A stretch of 64,000 bases of DNA from Nocardioides albus (GTDB taxonomy: Bacteria > Actinomycetota > Actinomycetes > Propionibacteriales > Nocardioidaceae). Under the pieces are notes generated by a model that saw only the letters and a program-made list of their open reading frames with translations, did no database searches and was not told the origin of the DNA. How positions within the stretch are numbered: the first letter of the stretch is position 1; every line of letters starts with the position of its first letter. Both the position numbers and the translations under genes were made by a program. Shown here piece by piece: positions 1 through 10,332 of the stretch. The stretch lies in NCBI RefSeq assembly GCF_014648255.1, contig NZ_BMQT01000002.1:496001-560000 (forward strand), in the 5' to 3' direction.

Positions 1-1134
1 ACGCAGTCGGGCCATCGGGCCGGGGCTGTTGATGCCGACCGCGCCCACTGCGGCGCCGCGGCGCCGGTAGAGGACGAAGCCGTCGCCGTGGTCCTCTTCA
101 CCGGCAGCGGTGGTCTCCCCGACGACCTGGATCCGGTGACCGTGCCAGCTGGACCAGGCGAACGGGACGGCGGCGAAGACCTCGGTTGCGCCACCGGCGT
201 CGGCTCCGGCGGCGTTGGCGCCGGCGACCCGGCCCTGCTCGCCGGCGGCGGTCCAGTGCTCACTGCGTACGCCGTCGACACAGGCGATGTCGCCCGCGGC
301 CCAGACGCCGGGAGCGCTCGTGGCGAGGCGACTGTCGCAGAGGACGCCGCCGGAGCGAGCGTCCAGCTCGACGCCGCTGTCGCGGAGCCACGCGGTGGCC
401 GGGCGTGCGCCGATGCCCAGGACCACCGCATCGGCGGCCAGGGTCTCGCCGGTGCTCAGCTCGACCTTGTCGACGCCGACGTCGGTCGAGCGGACGCCGG
501 ACACGGTCGTCGCGGTGAGCAGCCTGACCCCCGCGTCGGCGTGGAGCTGCATCAGTCGTACGGCGGCGGCCGGCCCGACCGCACGCTCGAGGGGTCGCTC
601 GCTCGCCTCGACGATGGTGACGCCGATGCCGCGGGCCCGTGCGGCCGAGGCGATCTCGGAGCCGATGAACCCGGCGCCGACGATCACGACCTCTCGCGAG
701 CGGGCCATGGCTTCACGTACTGCGAGCGCGTCGTCGTAGCGCCGGAGCACATGCACCCCGCGGACGCCGGACAGCTCCGGCACGGTCGTGGCGGCGCTGC
801 CGGTGGCGATGATCAGCGCGTCGTAGCCGAGCTCTCCGGAGGTGGTGGTCACCATCCGGCGCTCGGTGTCGAGGGCCTCGGCCCGCACGCCTGGCAGGTG
901 GCGTACCTGCAGCGTCTCGAGCACCTCTTCGGACCGGAGTGCAGGTACGGGCGGGGGCTCGTCGGCGGCCAGCACCGCCTTCGACAGCGGCGGCCGGTCG
1001 TAGGGAGCGTGCGGCTCGTCGCCGACGATCGTGATCCGCCCGGCCCAGCCGGCGGCGCGAGCTCCCTCGACGGCGCGAAGCCCGGCCAGGCCGGCGCCGA
1101 CGACGAGGAGGTGGCGGTCGTGGGGAGTTGACAT
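1..1134 (-). CDS. FAD/NAD(P)H-dependent ferredoxin reductase, 3' end cut by window edge
   Basis: Partial gene: 378 codons are open from the ATG at 1134 to the window edge, and the family is usually about 400 residues, so only the C-terminus is missing. The N-terminus has the FAD-binding GxGxxG loop (VVGAGLAGLRA) followed by the PYDRPPLSK stretch typical of rubredoxin/ferredoxin reductases of oxygenase systems. A second Rossmann motif (VIVGAGFIGSEIAS) near the middle binds NAD(P)H, and a WAAGDIA segment follows. It would take electrons from NAD(P)H and pass them to the ferredoxin gene just upstream, or to the rubredoxin domain of AlkB. It lies 28 nt downstream of the ferredoxin gene on the same strand, so it is very likely the last gene of the alkane hydroxylase operon. 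The natural partner is inferred from position. Confidence 0.88.
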   Translation of the reverse strand, partial: MSTPHDRHLLVVGAGLAGLRAVEGARAAGWAGRITIVGDEPHAPYDRPPLSKAVLAADEPPPVPALRSEEVLETLQVRHLPGVRAEALDTERRMVTTTSGELGYDALIIATGSAATTVPELSGVRGVHVLRRYDDALAVREAMARSREVVIVGAGFIGSEIASAARARGIGVTIVEASERPLERAVGPAAAVRLMQLHADAGVRLLTATTVSGVRSTDVGVDKVELSTGETLAADAVVLGIGARPATAWLRDSGVELDARSGGVLCDSRLATSAPGVWAAGDIACVDGVRSEHWTAAGEQGRVAGANAAGADAGGATEVFAAVPFAWSSWHGHRIQVVGETTAAGEEDHGDGFVLYRRRGAAVGAVGINSPGPMARLR

Positions 1135-1162
1135 GGGTTCGGTTCCGTCTCGATGGGCGCGC

Positions 1163-1357
1163 TCAGCCGAGGAGGCGGAGCGCGGAGACCGGGCAGGAGT
1201 CGATCGCGGCTTTGACGTAGCCGCGGTCCGGGTCGGGCACCTCGTCGGCGAGGACCTCGACGAGGCCGTCGTCGCCGACCTGGAAGTAGTCGTCGGCCTG
1301 CGCCTCGCACATGCCGATGCCCTCGCACACGGTCTTGTCAGCTTCGATCGCACTCAC
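1163..1357 (-). CDS. Small 3Fe-4S-type ferredoxin
   Basis: Protein of 64 residues. It shows the cysteine pattern C-x5-C (CEGIGMC) near residue 11 and a C-terminal CPVSAL, the arrangement of the single 3Fe-4S ferredoxins that serve cytochrome P450s and other oxygenases in actinobacteria. The GTG start at 1357 is chosen because it overlaps the alkB TGA stop (GTGA), indicating translational coupling, and it gives the normal family length. The reductase gene follows directly. Role inferred: electron carrier between the reductase and the AlkB rubredoxin domain, or to another oxygenase. Whether AlkB uses it, given that AlkB already carries a fused rubredoxin, cannot be told from sequence. Confidence 0.85.
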   Translation of the reverse strand: MSAIEADKTVCEGIGMCEAQADDYFQVGDDGLVEVLADEVPDPDRGYVKAAIDSCPVSALRLLG

Positions 1358-2763
1358 AGCATTGACTCCTTCAGCGGAATGAAGTCGACCTTCTCGCGCA
1401 CGCCGCAGTCGGGGCAGCACCAGTCGTCGGGGATGTCGCGCCAGGCCGTGCCCGCGGCGAAGCCCTCGAGCTCGTTGCCGGCCGCGACCTCGTACACGTA
1501 GCCGCAGCCGGGGCACCGACCCGCGGCGACCTCGTCGTCGAAGCTCTGCCGGGTCACGTCCTCGACCTCATCGAGAGTCGGCTCGGCAGCAGGCGGCGGG
1601 AACGCGCCCAGCAGCTTGTCGAGCCGTCCCGGACGTACGTTGGCCAGCCGGACGTCACCGTCGAAGTGCGCGACGACCCGCTTGTCCATCACCCGGCGCC
1701 ACAGCGGCGGGACCAGAGCCAGCACGATCATCCCGGCGTAGCCGGTCGGCAGGGCCGGGGACTCCCGGTAGTCACGCAGGGTCTGGTAGCGCCTCGTCGG
1801 GTTGGCGTGGTGGTCGCTGTGGCGCTGCAGGTGGTAGAGGAGCACGTTGGTGGCGATGTTGTTGGAGTTCCACGAGTGCATCGGCAGCACGCGCTCGTAG
1901 CGCCCGGACGTGGTCTTCTGGCGCAGCATCCCGTAGTGCTCCAGGTAGTTGACGACCTCCAGCAGGGAGAAGCCGATGACCGCCTGGAGGACGAGGTAGG
2001 GCAGGATCCCGACGCCCAGCCACAGCGTCATGCCGGTCCACAGGACCGCGCTCATCAGCCAGGCGTTGAGGACGTCGTTGCCGAGGTGGAACGGGTGGGT
2101 GCCCTTGCGCCGGTAGCGCTTCGCCTCCAGGCCCCAGGCGCTCTTCAGGGAACCGGACACGGTGCGGAACCAGAACGTGTAGAGGTTCTCGCCCAGCCGG
2201 GAGGAGGCCGGGTCCTCGGGGGTCGCGACGCGGACGTGGTGGCCGCGGTTGTGCTCGATGTAGAAGTGGCCGTAGAAGCTCTGGGCGAGCGCGATCTTGG
2301 ACAGCCAGCGCTCGTTGCTCTCCTTCTTGTGGCCGAGCTCGTGGGCGGTGTTGATGCCGATGCCGCCGATGAACCCGATGGTGAGGGCGAGGCCGATCTT
2401 GTGCGCCAATGGCCAGTCCTGGGTCGCGATCAGGTACATCGCGAAGGCGAATCCGGCGTACTGGATCGGGAGGAACGCGAAGGTGATGTAGCGGTAGTAC
2501 CGGTCCTCCTCGAGCTCCTCGATGACGTCGTCGGGCGGGTTGGAGCGGTCCAGACCTGCCATGAAGTCGATGGCCGGGACGAGGCCGAGGACGACGATCG
2601 GTCCGGTCCACAGGAACACGCCCCATCCGGTCAGGGCGTAGCCGCCGACCGCGATGAAGGCGAAGGAAGGCACCACGAGGCCGAGGAGCCAGAGGTAGCG
2701 CTTCCGGTCCCGCCACCTCGCGGTGGAGCTCTGGTCGACGGTGCCGCTGGCGTCGAGTGTCAT
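1354..2763 (-). CDS. alkB: Alkane 1-monooxygenase fused to C-terminal rubredoxin
   Basis: Integral-membrane non-haem diiron hydroxylase that converts n-alkanes to 1-alkanols; 469 residues. All four conserved histidine motifs are visible: HELGHKK (about residue 143), EHNRGHH (about 169), NYLEHYG (about 270) and LQRHSDHHANPTRRYQ (about 312), set between several hydrophobic membrane segments (for example FAFIAVGGYALTGWGVFLW). After a linker near residue 400 comes a complete rubredoxin with CPGCGY and CCPDCG knuckles binding one iron. Such AlkB-rubredoxin fusions are established in actinobacteria. The ATG at 2763 has an AGGAGG box 7 nt upstream. The operon continues into ferredoxin (4-nt overlap) and reductase. 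A PucR-type gene directly upstream on the same strand is the likely regulator. Confidence 0.96.
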   Translation of the reverse strand: MTLDASGTVDQSSTARWRDRKRYLWLLGLVVPSFAFIAVGGYALTGWGVFLWTGPIVVLGLVPAIDFMAGLDRSNPPDDVIEELEEDRYYRYITFAFLPIQYAGFAFAMYLIATQDWPLAHKIGLALTIGFIGGIGINTAHELGHKKESNERWLSKIALAQSFYGHFYIEHNRGHHVRVATPEDPASSRLGENLYTFWFRTVSGSLKSAWGLEAKRYRRKGTHPFHLGNDVLNAWLMSAVLWTGMTLWLGVGILPYLVLQAVIGFSLLEVVNYLEHYGMLRQKTTSGRYERVLPMHSWNSNNIATNVLLYHLQRHSDHHANPTRRYQTLRDYRESPALPTGYAGMIVLALVPPLWRRVMDKRVVAHFDGDVRLANVRPGRLDKLLGAFPPPAAEPTLDEVEDVTRQSFDDEVAAGRCPGCGYVYEVAAGNELEGFAAGTAWRDIPDDWCCPDCGVREKVDFIPLKESML

Positions 2764-2849
2764 CTGCTGCCTCCTGTGAGGTCGGTTACGTCTCCTGTCA
2801 GAATGGACGTACGAAGCAGCGAAGTCTCTGGCCGATCACGCCGAATCGG

Positions 2850-4079
2850 TCATCGGAAACTGTGAGTTTTCACAGTCGGTGTCGCGAGAAAGGCGTCGTG
2901 GTAGTCGAGCGCGAGAAGCAGGTCGCCGGCGCGCTCGCGCAGCGGGTGGCCCAGGAGACCCTCGGCCTGGGTGATCCGATAGCGGATGGTGTTCTTGTGG
3001 ATGGCCAGCCGCTCGGCGATCTTGTCGGCCGTCTCGGCCGAGGTGAGCACCTCCCGCACGGTCTCACGCAGCCGGCCGTGGGGCGGGTCTGCCAGTCCCC
3101 GCAGCGTGGTCCGGGCGAACCGCTCGGCGGCGGCCGGGTCGTGAGCGATGAGGACCAGCGCGGCCACGTCGTCATAGGCCGTCACGGGTTCGTGGCGTCC
3201 GGGAGCCAGGGCCACCCGTTGGGCGGCCTGCGCGTCCAGGTGGGCGGCGACGAAGCCGTCGAGACCGCTTCCGCCGACGCCCAGGGTCACCCGGACGGTG
3301 GTGGGATCGATCCCGGTCTCGGTCATGGAGCCGGTCAGGGATTCTGGTCGATCGCCCAGCGCGACCCAGGCCCACATCTCTCGGCCACCGGGCCGCACCA
3401 GCACCGACCGGGCGTGGCCCGCGTGGCGGGTGACCGCCGTGAGCGAGGCCTCCAGCTGTTCGATGGAATCGGCGGTGAGCGCGTGCGCGACCAGGGCGAG
3501 GTGGCCCGGGATGTTGATCGGGTGGCCGGCCAGCGCGGCGGACAGCTCGGCAGAGGAGACGCTGCGGGTCCCCAGTGCCTGGGAGACCACCTCGAAACGG
3601 CGGGCGTCCCCGCGCTGCCGGATCCGGTTGGTCTCGGTCTGATGGATCAGCACCGATTGCTCCACCGAGGAGCCGAACCAGGTGGTGGCCTTCGTCCAGA
3701 ACCAGACCAGCAGGGCCTCGTGGTCGAGATCTCTGGGTGCCTGCCGGACGACCTGCACGGCGAAGTCCCAGCTCTCCTCCTGGGCCCGCTGGTAGACCTT
3801 GAGCAGCAGCGGCAGACCGAGATGGCGGCGCGCTGCCTCGAGGGCGATGGTGCGTGCGGAGGGGACCAGCTCGAACTCTGCGTCCGGCACCGTGATCCGG
3901 TCGAGGAAGGCGTACCAGTGCTCTTCGACGGCCTTCAGGAGGAGTGGTCTGAGATCGGCGAGATCGACCTCGCCGTCGACCAGGATCGCGTCGGCGGTCG
4001 ACGCGGCCCACCGGGCCACCTCGTCGGGCCGGCGCTGCTCGTCGGCGAAAGCCGCCAACCAGGCAGCGAGGTCTGTCAT
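2850..4079 (-). CDS. PucR-family transcriptional regulator
   Basis: Protein of 409 residues ending in a PucR-type helix-turn-helix: the last 70 residues contain TADKIAERLAIHKNTIRYRI and LLGHPLRERAGDLLLAL, the hallmark of the PucR C-terminal domain (PucR_HTH/HTH_30). The central part resembles the GGDEF-like/CdaR region of such proteins. The ATG at 4079 is preferred over upstream codons because GGAGAGG lies 8 nt before it. Family members sense small metabolites and control adjacent catabolic operons; here alkB starts 86 nt downstream on the same strand, so control of alkane oxidation is the natural inference. An intragenic palindrome near its 3' end may be the alkB operator. Confidence 0.85.
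   Translation of the reverse strand: MTDLAAWLAAFADEQRRPDEVARWAASTADAILVDGEVDLADLRPLLLKAVEEHWYAFLDRITVPDAEFELVPSARTIALEAARRHLGLPLLLKVYQRAQEESWDFAVQVVRQAPRDLDHEALLVWFWTKATTWFGSSVEQSVLIHQTETNRIRQRGDARRFEVVSQALGTRSVSSAELSAALAGHPINIPGHLALVAHALTADSIEQLEASLTAVTRHAGHARSVLVRPGGREMWAWVALGDRPESLTGSMTETGIDPTTVRVTLGVGGSGLDGFVAAHLDAQAAQRVALAPGRHEPVTAYDDVAALVLIAHDPAAAERFARTTLRGLADPPHGRLRETVREVLTSAETADKIAERLAIHKNTIRYRITQAEGLLGHPLRERAGDLLLALDYHDAFLATPTVKTHSFR
2859..2876. promoter_or_regulatory. Inverted repeat ACTGTGA-GTTT-TCACAGT
   Basis: A perfect 7-bp inverted repeat with a 4-nt centre overlaps the last codons of the PucR-type gene and lies about 95 bp before alkB. It could be an operator for alkB control or a weak hairpin; position favours an operator. 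No clear -35/-10 pair could be fixed. Confidence 0.4.
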
Positions 4080-4177
4080 CACGCTCACCTCTCCATGGAC
4101 GGGCGGTGCGTCCCGGCAGTGTATAAACCTTCGATCCGGCGACACCGAGACCTACGGCATGCGAGAGGCTCCTATCG

Positions 4178-5379
4178 ATGACTCCCACCGCACAGAGGGC
4201 AACGATCGCCGCCGTCCAGGTCCTCGGGCTCGCGGTGTGGTTCTCGGTCTCGGCCGTGGTCCCGAGCATCCAGGGGGAGTGGGAGGTCAGCGCCGGCCAG
4301 GCGGTGTGGCTCACCGGCACAGTGCAGCTCGGCTTCGTCACGGGCGCGCTGACCTCGACCGTCCTGAACCTTGCCGATCGGTGGCCCGCGCAGGTCCTGA
4401 TGGGCGCAAGCGCGTTGCTCGCGGTGGTCTGTACGTCGCTGGTCGCGTGGTTCGCCGACGGCCTGGCCGGCGCGCTGGCCCTGCGGTTCGCCACCGGCTT
4501 CTTCCTCGCCGGCGTCTATCCGGTCGGCATCAAGCTGATGGCCTCGTGGGCGCCTCGCACCAACCGCGGCCTGGCGATGGGGCTGCTCATCGGTGCGCTC
4601 ACGATCGGCTCGACCCTGCCGCACCTGATCGGCGGTCTGGTGCCCCTTCCCTGGCGGGACGTGCTGCTGGTGACGTCGGTCGTCGGGGTGCTGGGTGCCG
4701 TGCTCGCCGTCGGCGTCGTCCACCTGGTCCGCACCTGGCTCGTGGGCCGGTCACGTTGTATCCGCGGTATGTGCTCACGATGTTCGCCGAGCGCGGTCCC
4801 CGAATGGTCAACCTCGGCTACTTCGGCCACATGTGGGAGCTGTATGCGCTGTGGACCTGGATCCCGGCGTACCTTCTGCACTCCCGTGCCGCCGGTCAGC
4901 TGGGCGATGCCCGCTCGCTGCTCGTGTTCGTCAGCATGGGGCTCTTCGGTCTCGCCGGTTGCCTCGTGGGCGGATGGGCCGCGGACCGCTTCGGCCGGCG
5001 CGCCGCAGCTGTCGCCGCGCTGTCGGTCAGCGGCGCCTGTTGCGTACTGTCGCCGTTGGCGTTCCTTGCGCCGGCGTCCGTGGTCGCGATCTTCTGCGCC
5101 GTCTGGGGTGCATCGGTCATCGCCGACTCCGGCGTCTTCTCGACCGCGCTGTCCGAGGTCGCCGACAGCCGCTTCGTCGGCACCGCGCTCAGTGCCCAGA
5201 CCGCCATCGGCTTTGCCCTCACCGTCGTGAGCATCCAGCTGACCCCGCTCGTGGCTGCCCTCGCGAGCTGGCAGTACGCCTTCTTGCTCCTGGTGCCTGG
5301 TCCTGTGCTCGGGGCGGTCGCCATGTCGAGGCACGGTCGCGCTCGTCCGGAGCCAGTCACGAGAGTGGGTGGCTCGTGA
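4178..5379 (+). pseudogene. MFS transporter interrupted by a frameshift
   Basis: Two overlapping frames together encode one 12-segment major facilitator protein of about 400 residues. The first frame starts at ATG 4178 and gives the N-terminal six segments (ends VVHLVRT); the second frame continues from about 4725 with PRYVLTMFAERGPRMVNLGY and the C-terminal six segments to the stop at 5379. The switch needs the loss of one base (or gain of two) between roughly 4718 and 4745. Neither half alone is a plausible transporter. It could be real decay or a sequencing/assembly error. It faces away from the PucR/alkB genes; the intergenic region of about 100 bp may hold divergent promoters. The substrate is unknown. 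Confidence 0.75.
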
Positions 5380-5419
5380 GTCGCCGTCCGAGGACGCCGC
5401 CAGTTGTTACCCTTGGACC

Positions 5420-5980
5420 ATGACCACCTCCGCACTCCCTGACTGGTTGACGCCCCCGCGTCCCGAGGGCTGGTTCGCCGAGGACCTGGACCACCTTCCC
5501 GACGCGCCCAAGCACGTCGAACTCTGGGACGGAGCACTGATCCTCAACATGTCGCCGCAGCGTCGCTGGCATCACGACGTCATCCGGCTCCTCGACCACG
5601 CGCTGGTCGAGCAGGCTCCCGACGGGCTCACCGTGCTGACCCAGTTCACCGTCCGCCTGGACAACCGCACCCGCCCGGAGCCGGACCTCATCATCACCAG
5701 TGCCGAGGTCCCCGAGGACGCCACCATGGTGGAGGCCACCGACGTCCTGCTCGCCGTCGAGGTGGTCTCACCCGAGTCCTCCCAGCGAGACCGCAAGGCG
5801 AAGCCGCCCCGCTACGCAGAGTCCGGGATCGCCAACTTCTGGCGCGTGGAGGACGAGCACGGCAAGCCCGTCGTGCACACCTTCGAGCGCGACGAGACCA
5901 CCGGCGCGTACGTGGCCACCGGCATCCACCGGGGCAGCCTGCGCGCTGTCCAGCCGTTCGAGATCTCCATCAGCTTGTGA
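5420..5980 (+). CDS. Uma2-family (DUF820) putative restriction-endonuclease-like protein
   Basis: Protein of 186 residues of the Uma2 family, whose fold is PD-(D/E)XK nuclease-like. Characteristic pieces are visible: HVELWDGALI near residue 35, RPEPDLII near 90, VLLAVEVVSPESSQRDRKAK near 112 and YAESGIANFWRV near 135, giving the expected D...E...K catalytic set. The ATG at 5420 (MTTSALPDW) is taken as start; upstream in-frame codons add an unlikely basic peptide. Uma2 proteins are common in actinobacteria and cyanobacteria, often as many paralogues, and their biological role is unresolved; no methylase or antitoxin is next to it. Confidence 0.8.
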   Translation: MTTSALPDWLTPPRPEGWFAEDLDHLPDAPKHVELWDGALILNMSPQRRWHHDVIRLLDHALVEQAPDGLTVLTQFTVRLDNRTRPEPDLIITSAEVPEDATMVEATDVLLAVEVVSPESSQRDRKAKPPRYAESGIANFWRVEDEHGKPVVHTFERDETTGAYVATGIHRGSLRAVQPFEISISL

Positions 5981-6015
5981 AGATCAATCACGTCGCGGGC
6001 GGGTGCTCCGTCCGC

Positions 6016-6192
6016 TATCGTTGATCTCGATGGGAACTCTGAAGTAATCGATCGGGACGCTGCGTCGAGGTTTCTCCGCAGCGGGTCCTGAGCGACCGCG
6101 TCGTCTGATCGGCGCGTTCGAGGTCTGTTTCTGATCCTGCATCTGCTGATGCGTTTCGCTGCGACGCTCGATCGTCGCGCAGAGGAGTCCTC
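6016..6192 (+). promoter_or_regulatory. Candidate promoter and attenuator leader of ABC-F gene
   Basis: TATCGT at 6016-6021 could be a -10 box; the predicted start point then falls on the A of ATG 6030, which opens a 5-codon ORF (see separate entry). Downstream, CGCTGCG and CGCAGCG around 6058-6083 form a 7-bp hairpin, and the true gene begins about 145 nt after the uORF stop. Short leaderless uORFs followed by alternative hairpins are the known layout of ribosome-mediated attenuation at antibiotic-resistance ABC-F and erm genes. No clear -35 was found. Confidence 0.35.
6030..6047 (+). CDS. Possible 5-residue leader peptide (MGTLK)
   Basis: ATG GGA ACT CTG AAG TAA. The evidence is position only: an apparent -10 box is spaced so that transcription would begin on the ATG, and the next gene is an ABC-F ATPase of a class often controlled by stalled leader translation. 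Too short for any homology argument. Confidence 0.3.
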   Translation: MGTLK

Positions 6193-7872
<1,680 letters not shown>

Positions 7873-7894
7873 ACCACCCTCCTTCGTGGGTGGT
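7873..7894 (+). terminator. Hairpin after ABC-F gene
   Basis: ACCACCC and GGGTGGT form a 7-bp stem with an 8-nt loop immediately after the stop codon of the ABC-F gene. There is no T-run, as usual in very GC-rich actinobacteria. Confidence 0.5.
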
Positions 7895-7988
7895 GGGTGG
7901 GTGTGACGGGTGCCACGATGACGCATCGGGGAGGGAGCAGAACCTCCGGACGCAGGCGTCCGGAGCCTCGATCTCGGAGGTGCTCCGC

Positions 7989-10322
7989 ATGACAGAAATT
8001 CAGGAAGACATCGGCACGGAACCGTCCATCGGACGGCACTCCGTGGGCAGGCGACGGTTTCTCGGCTACCTGATCGGCGGCACCACCGTCGTCGCGGCCG
8101 CGGAGCTCGGGCTGCTGAGCGGGCAGGCCGCGGCCAAGATACCGAGCGCGCCACAGGTCTTCGATGCCTACGATCTCAGCGACCTGCTCACCCACGCCGC
8201 CCAACCGACCTCGAGCCTGATCACCGTGACGATCAACGAGGACGGCACGGCGAGCTTCGCGCTCCCGCGCGCCGAGGTGGGACAGGGCATCACCACGGCG
8301 GCGGCGATGATCATCGCCGAGGAGCTCGATCTTCCGCTGAAGAAGATCGACGTCACCCTCGCGCCGGCCCGGCCGGAGCTGATCTGGAACCAGATCACCG
8401 GCGGGTCCAACACGATCCACGCGATGTACACCCCGATCAGGGTCGCCGCAGCGGTGGCGAAGAAGACGCTGCTGGAGGCCGCCGCGGCCCAGCTCGGCGG
8501 CGTCGTCGACGAGCTCGAGACCCGCGACGGCGTGATCACCGACGCGCTCGGCAACAGCCTCACCTACGGCGAGCTCACCGCGCAGGCGGCCAGCCCCGAC
8601 ACCAAGGCGGTCGAGGTCGGCCTCAAGGACGAGGCGACGTTCACCCTCCTCGGCAAGCCGACCAACCGGATCGATGCGCTGGATGCGGTCACCGGCAAGA
8701 AGGTCTACACCACCGACCTGGACGTGAAGGGCGCACTGCCGACGATGGTCTGCCGGGCGCCCACGCTCAACGGCAAGCCGACGAAGGTGCTCAACGCCGC
8801 TGAGGTGAAGGCGATGCCCGGCGTCACGCATGTGGCGATGGTCCCGACCGGGGTCGCGGTGCGGGCGCGGACCTTCGGACAGTGCATCGACGGCGTACGC
8901 GCCCTGCGGGTCGACTGGGAGGACGGCCCGGTCGTGGGGGAGTCGGACCAGGACATCCTCTCCGGGGTGAAGGCGGCCGAGCTGCCGATGCCCGCGCTGC
9001 CCAACACGCCGCTCGCCAAGACGATCGCGTACGACTTCACGTTCTGGTTCCGCAGCAACTCGCCGATGGACACCAACAGCGCCATCGCCGACGTACGCAG
9101 CGACCGAGCTGAGATCTGGTCCGGGCTCAAGAACCCGATCGTCACCCAGCAGCAGATCGCGCTCGAGCTGGGCCTGACGCCGGACAAGGTGAAGGTCAAC
9201 GTGATGCAGGCGGGAGGCTCCTTCGGTCGCCGGCTCTTCTTCGACGGAGCGATGGAGGCGGCTCAGGTCTCGAAGGCGATGGGCGTCCCGGTCAAGCTGA
9301 TGTGGCACCGCTCCGACGACGCCCGGGTCGGCCGGGCCCACCCGCTGGCCACCTCACGTGTGCGTGCCATGCACGCCGCCGGCGAAGTGCTCGCCTTCCA
9401 GCAGAGCCACACCGCCGTCGAGATGGACCTGCGTCACGGTTTCGGTGAGATCGTCACCGCGCTCGCCGCCGATCTGCCCGCCGGGCTGGGCAACCTGGGC
9501 TACGCCCAGACGATCTTCGCGCTCACCACGGGTATCCCTTACGACTTCGGGGTTCTCCTCCAGACGCTGAACGAGACCGACACCCGGTTCAACACCGGCG
9601 CGATGCGCAACGTGTACTCCCCGGACGTACGCACGGCCAACGAGCTCGTCGTCGACCAGCTCGCCAAGGCGATGCGGAAGGACCCGCTCGCGTTCCGGCT
9701 CGAGTTCTGCCGCAACGAGCGCGTCCGCGGCGTTTTGAAGAAGGCCCGCGAGGTGGCCCAGTGGGGCAAGCCGATGCCGGCTGGGACCGCGCAGGGCATC
9801 GCCGTGCACACCGAGTACAAGGGCGCCTCGGCCTGCGTGGTCGAGATCGACTGCCGGCCCGAGACCGTCGGACGGCGGGTGCGGGACGCGGTCACCGGTC
9901 CGCGGGTCATGAAGGCGACGATGGTCACCGACGTCGGCCAGGTGATCAACCCGCGCGGCGTCGAGGCGCAGATGCAGGGGGCCATCAACGACGGCATCGC
10001 GATGACGCTGACCAGCAGCCTGCACCTGGTCGACGGGCACTTCGAGGAGGCCAGCTGGGACAACTACTTCTACACCCGGCAGTGGAACACGCCGCCCGAG
10101 ATCGAGGTCGTCATCATGGACTCCGCCGAGCCCCCGGGCGGCGTCGGCGAGGCCGGCGTCGCGCCGACCGCGGCAGCGGTGGCCTGCGCCTATGCCCGGG
10201 CGACGGGCAAGGTGCCGACCGAGTTCCCGATCAACCACCGTGACCCGCTCGCGTTCGAGCCGAAGCCGCGGACGCCACCGATCCCGCCGTCCCCGACCGA
10301 CGGCCTGCGCTGGACCTACTGA
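7989..10322 (+). CDS. Xanthine dehydrogenase-family molybdopterin subunit (IorB-like), Tat-exported
   Basis: Large catalytic subunit of a molybdenum hydroxylase, 777 residues, of the single-chain isoquinoline 1-oxidoreductase beta / aldehyde oxidase type. The N-terminus carries a twin-arginine motif (GRRRFLGYL) and a hydrophobic stretch ending SGQAAA, so export to the cell exterior is predicted. Molybdopterin-binding pieces include EVGQGITTAAAMIIAEEL (about residue 95), the QAGGSFGRRLFFD stretch (about 407) and a C-terminal GGVGEAGVAPTAAAVACA with the conserved Glu that acts as catalytic base in the family. The ATG at 7989 follows a GGAGG box. The [2Fe-2S] partner follows after 10 nt. Substrate unknown; family members oxidise N-heterocycles or aldehydes. 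Molybdenum cofactor maturation genes are not in the window. Confidence 0.88.
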   Translation: MTEIQEDIGTEPSIGRHSVGRRRFLGYLIGGTTVVAAAELGLLSGQAAAKIPSAPQVFDAYDLSDLLTHAAQPTSSLITVTINEDGTASFALPRAEVGQGITTAAAMIIAEELDLPLKKIDVTLAPARPELIWNQITGGSNTIHAMYTPIRVAAAVAKKTLLEAAAAQLGGVVDELETRDGVITDALGNSLTYGELTAQAASPDTKAVEVGLKDEATFTLLGKPTNRIDALDAVTGKKVYTTDLDVKGALPTMVCRAPTLNGKPTKVLNAAEVKAMPGVTHVAMVPTGVAVRARTFGQCIDGVRALRVDWEDGPVVGESDQDILSGVKAAELPMPALPNTPLAKTIAYDFTFWFRSNSPMDTNSAIADVRSDRAEIWSGLKNPIVTQQQIALELGLTPDKVKVNVMQAGGSFGRRLFFDGAMEAAQVSKAMGVPVKLMWHRSDDARVGRAHPLATSRVRAMHAAGEVLAFQQSHTAVEMDLRHGFGEIVTALAADLPAGLGNLGYAQTIFALTTGIPYDFGVLLQTLNETDTRFNTGAMRNVYSPDVRTANELVVDQLAKAMRKDPLAFRLEFCRNERVRGVLKKAREVAQWGKPMPAGTAQGIAVHTEYKGASACVVEIDCRPETVGRRVRDAVTGPRVMKATMVTDVGQVINPRGVEAQMQGAINDGIAMTLTSSLHLVDGHFEEASWDNYFYTRQWNTPPEIEVVIMDSAEPPGGVGEAGVAPTAAAVACAYARATGKVPTEFPINHRDPLAFEPKPRTPPIPPSPTDGLRWTY

Positions 10323-10332
10323 GGAGACCGAG

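Noticed and set aside
88..1131. Long plus-strand open frame over the ferredoxin reductase region
   Set aside because: Low-complexity Gly/Ala/Asp-rich product with no family features; it is the antisense of the reductase, whose minus-strand frame has clear FAD and NAD(P) motifs.
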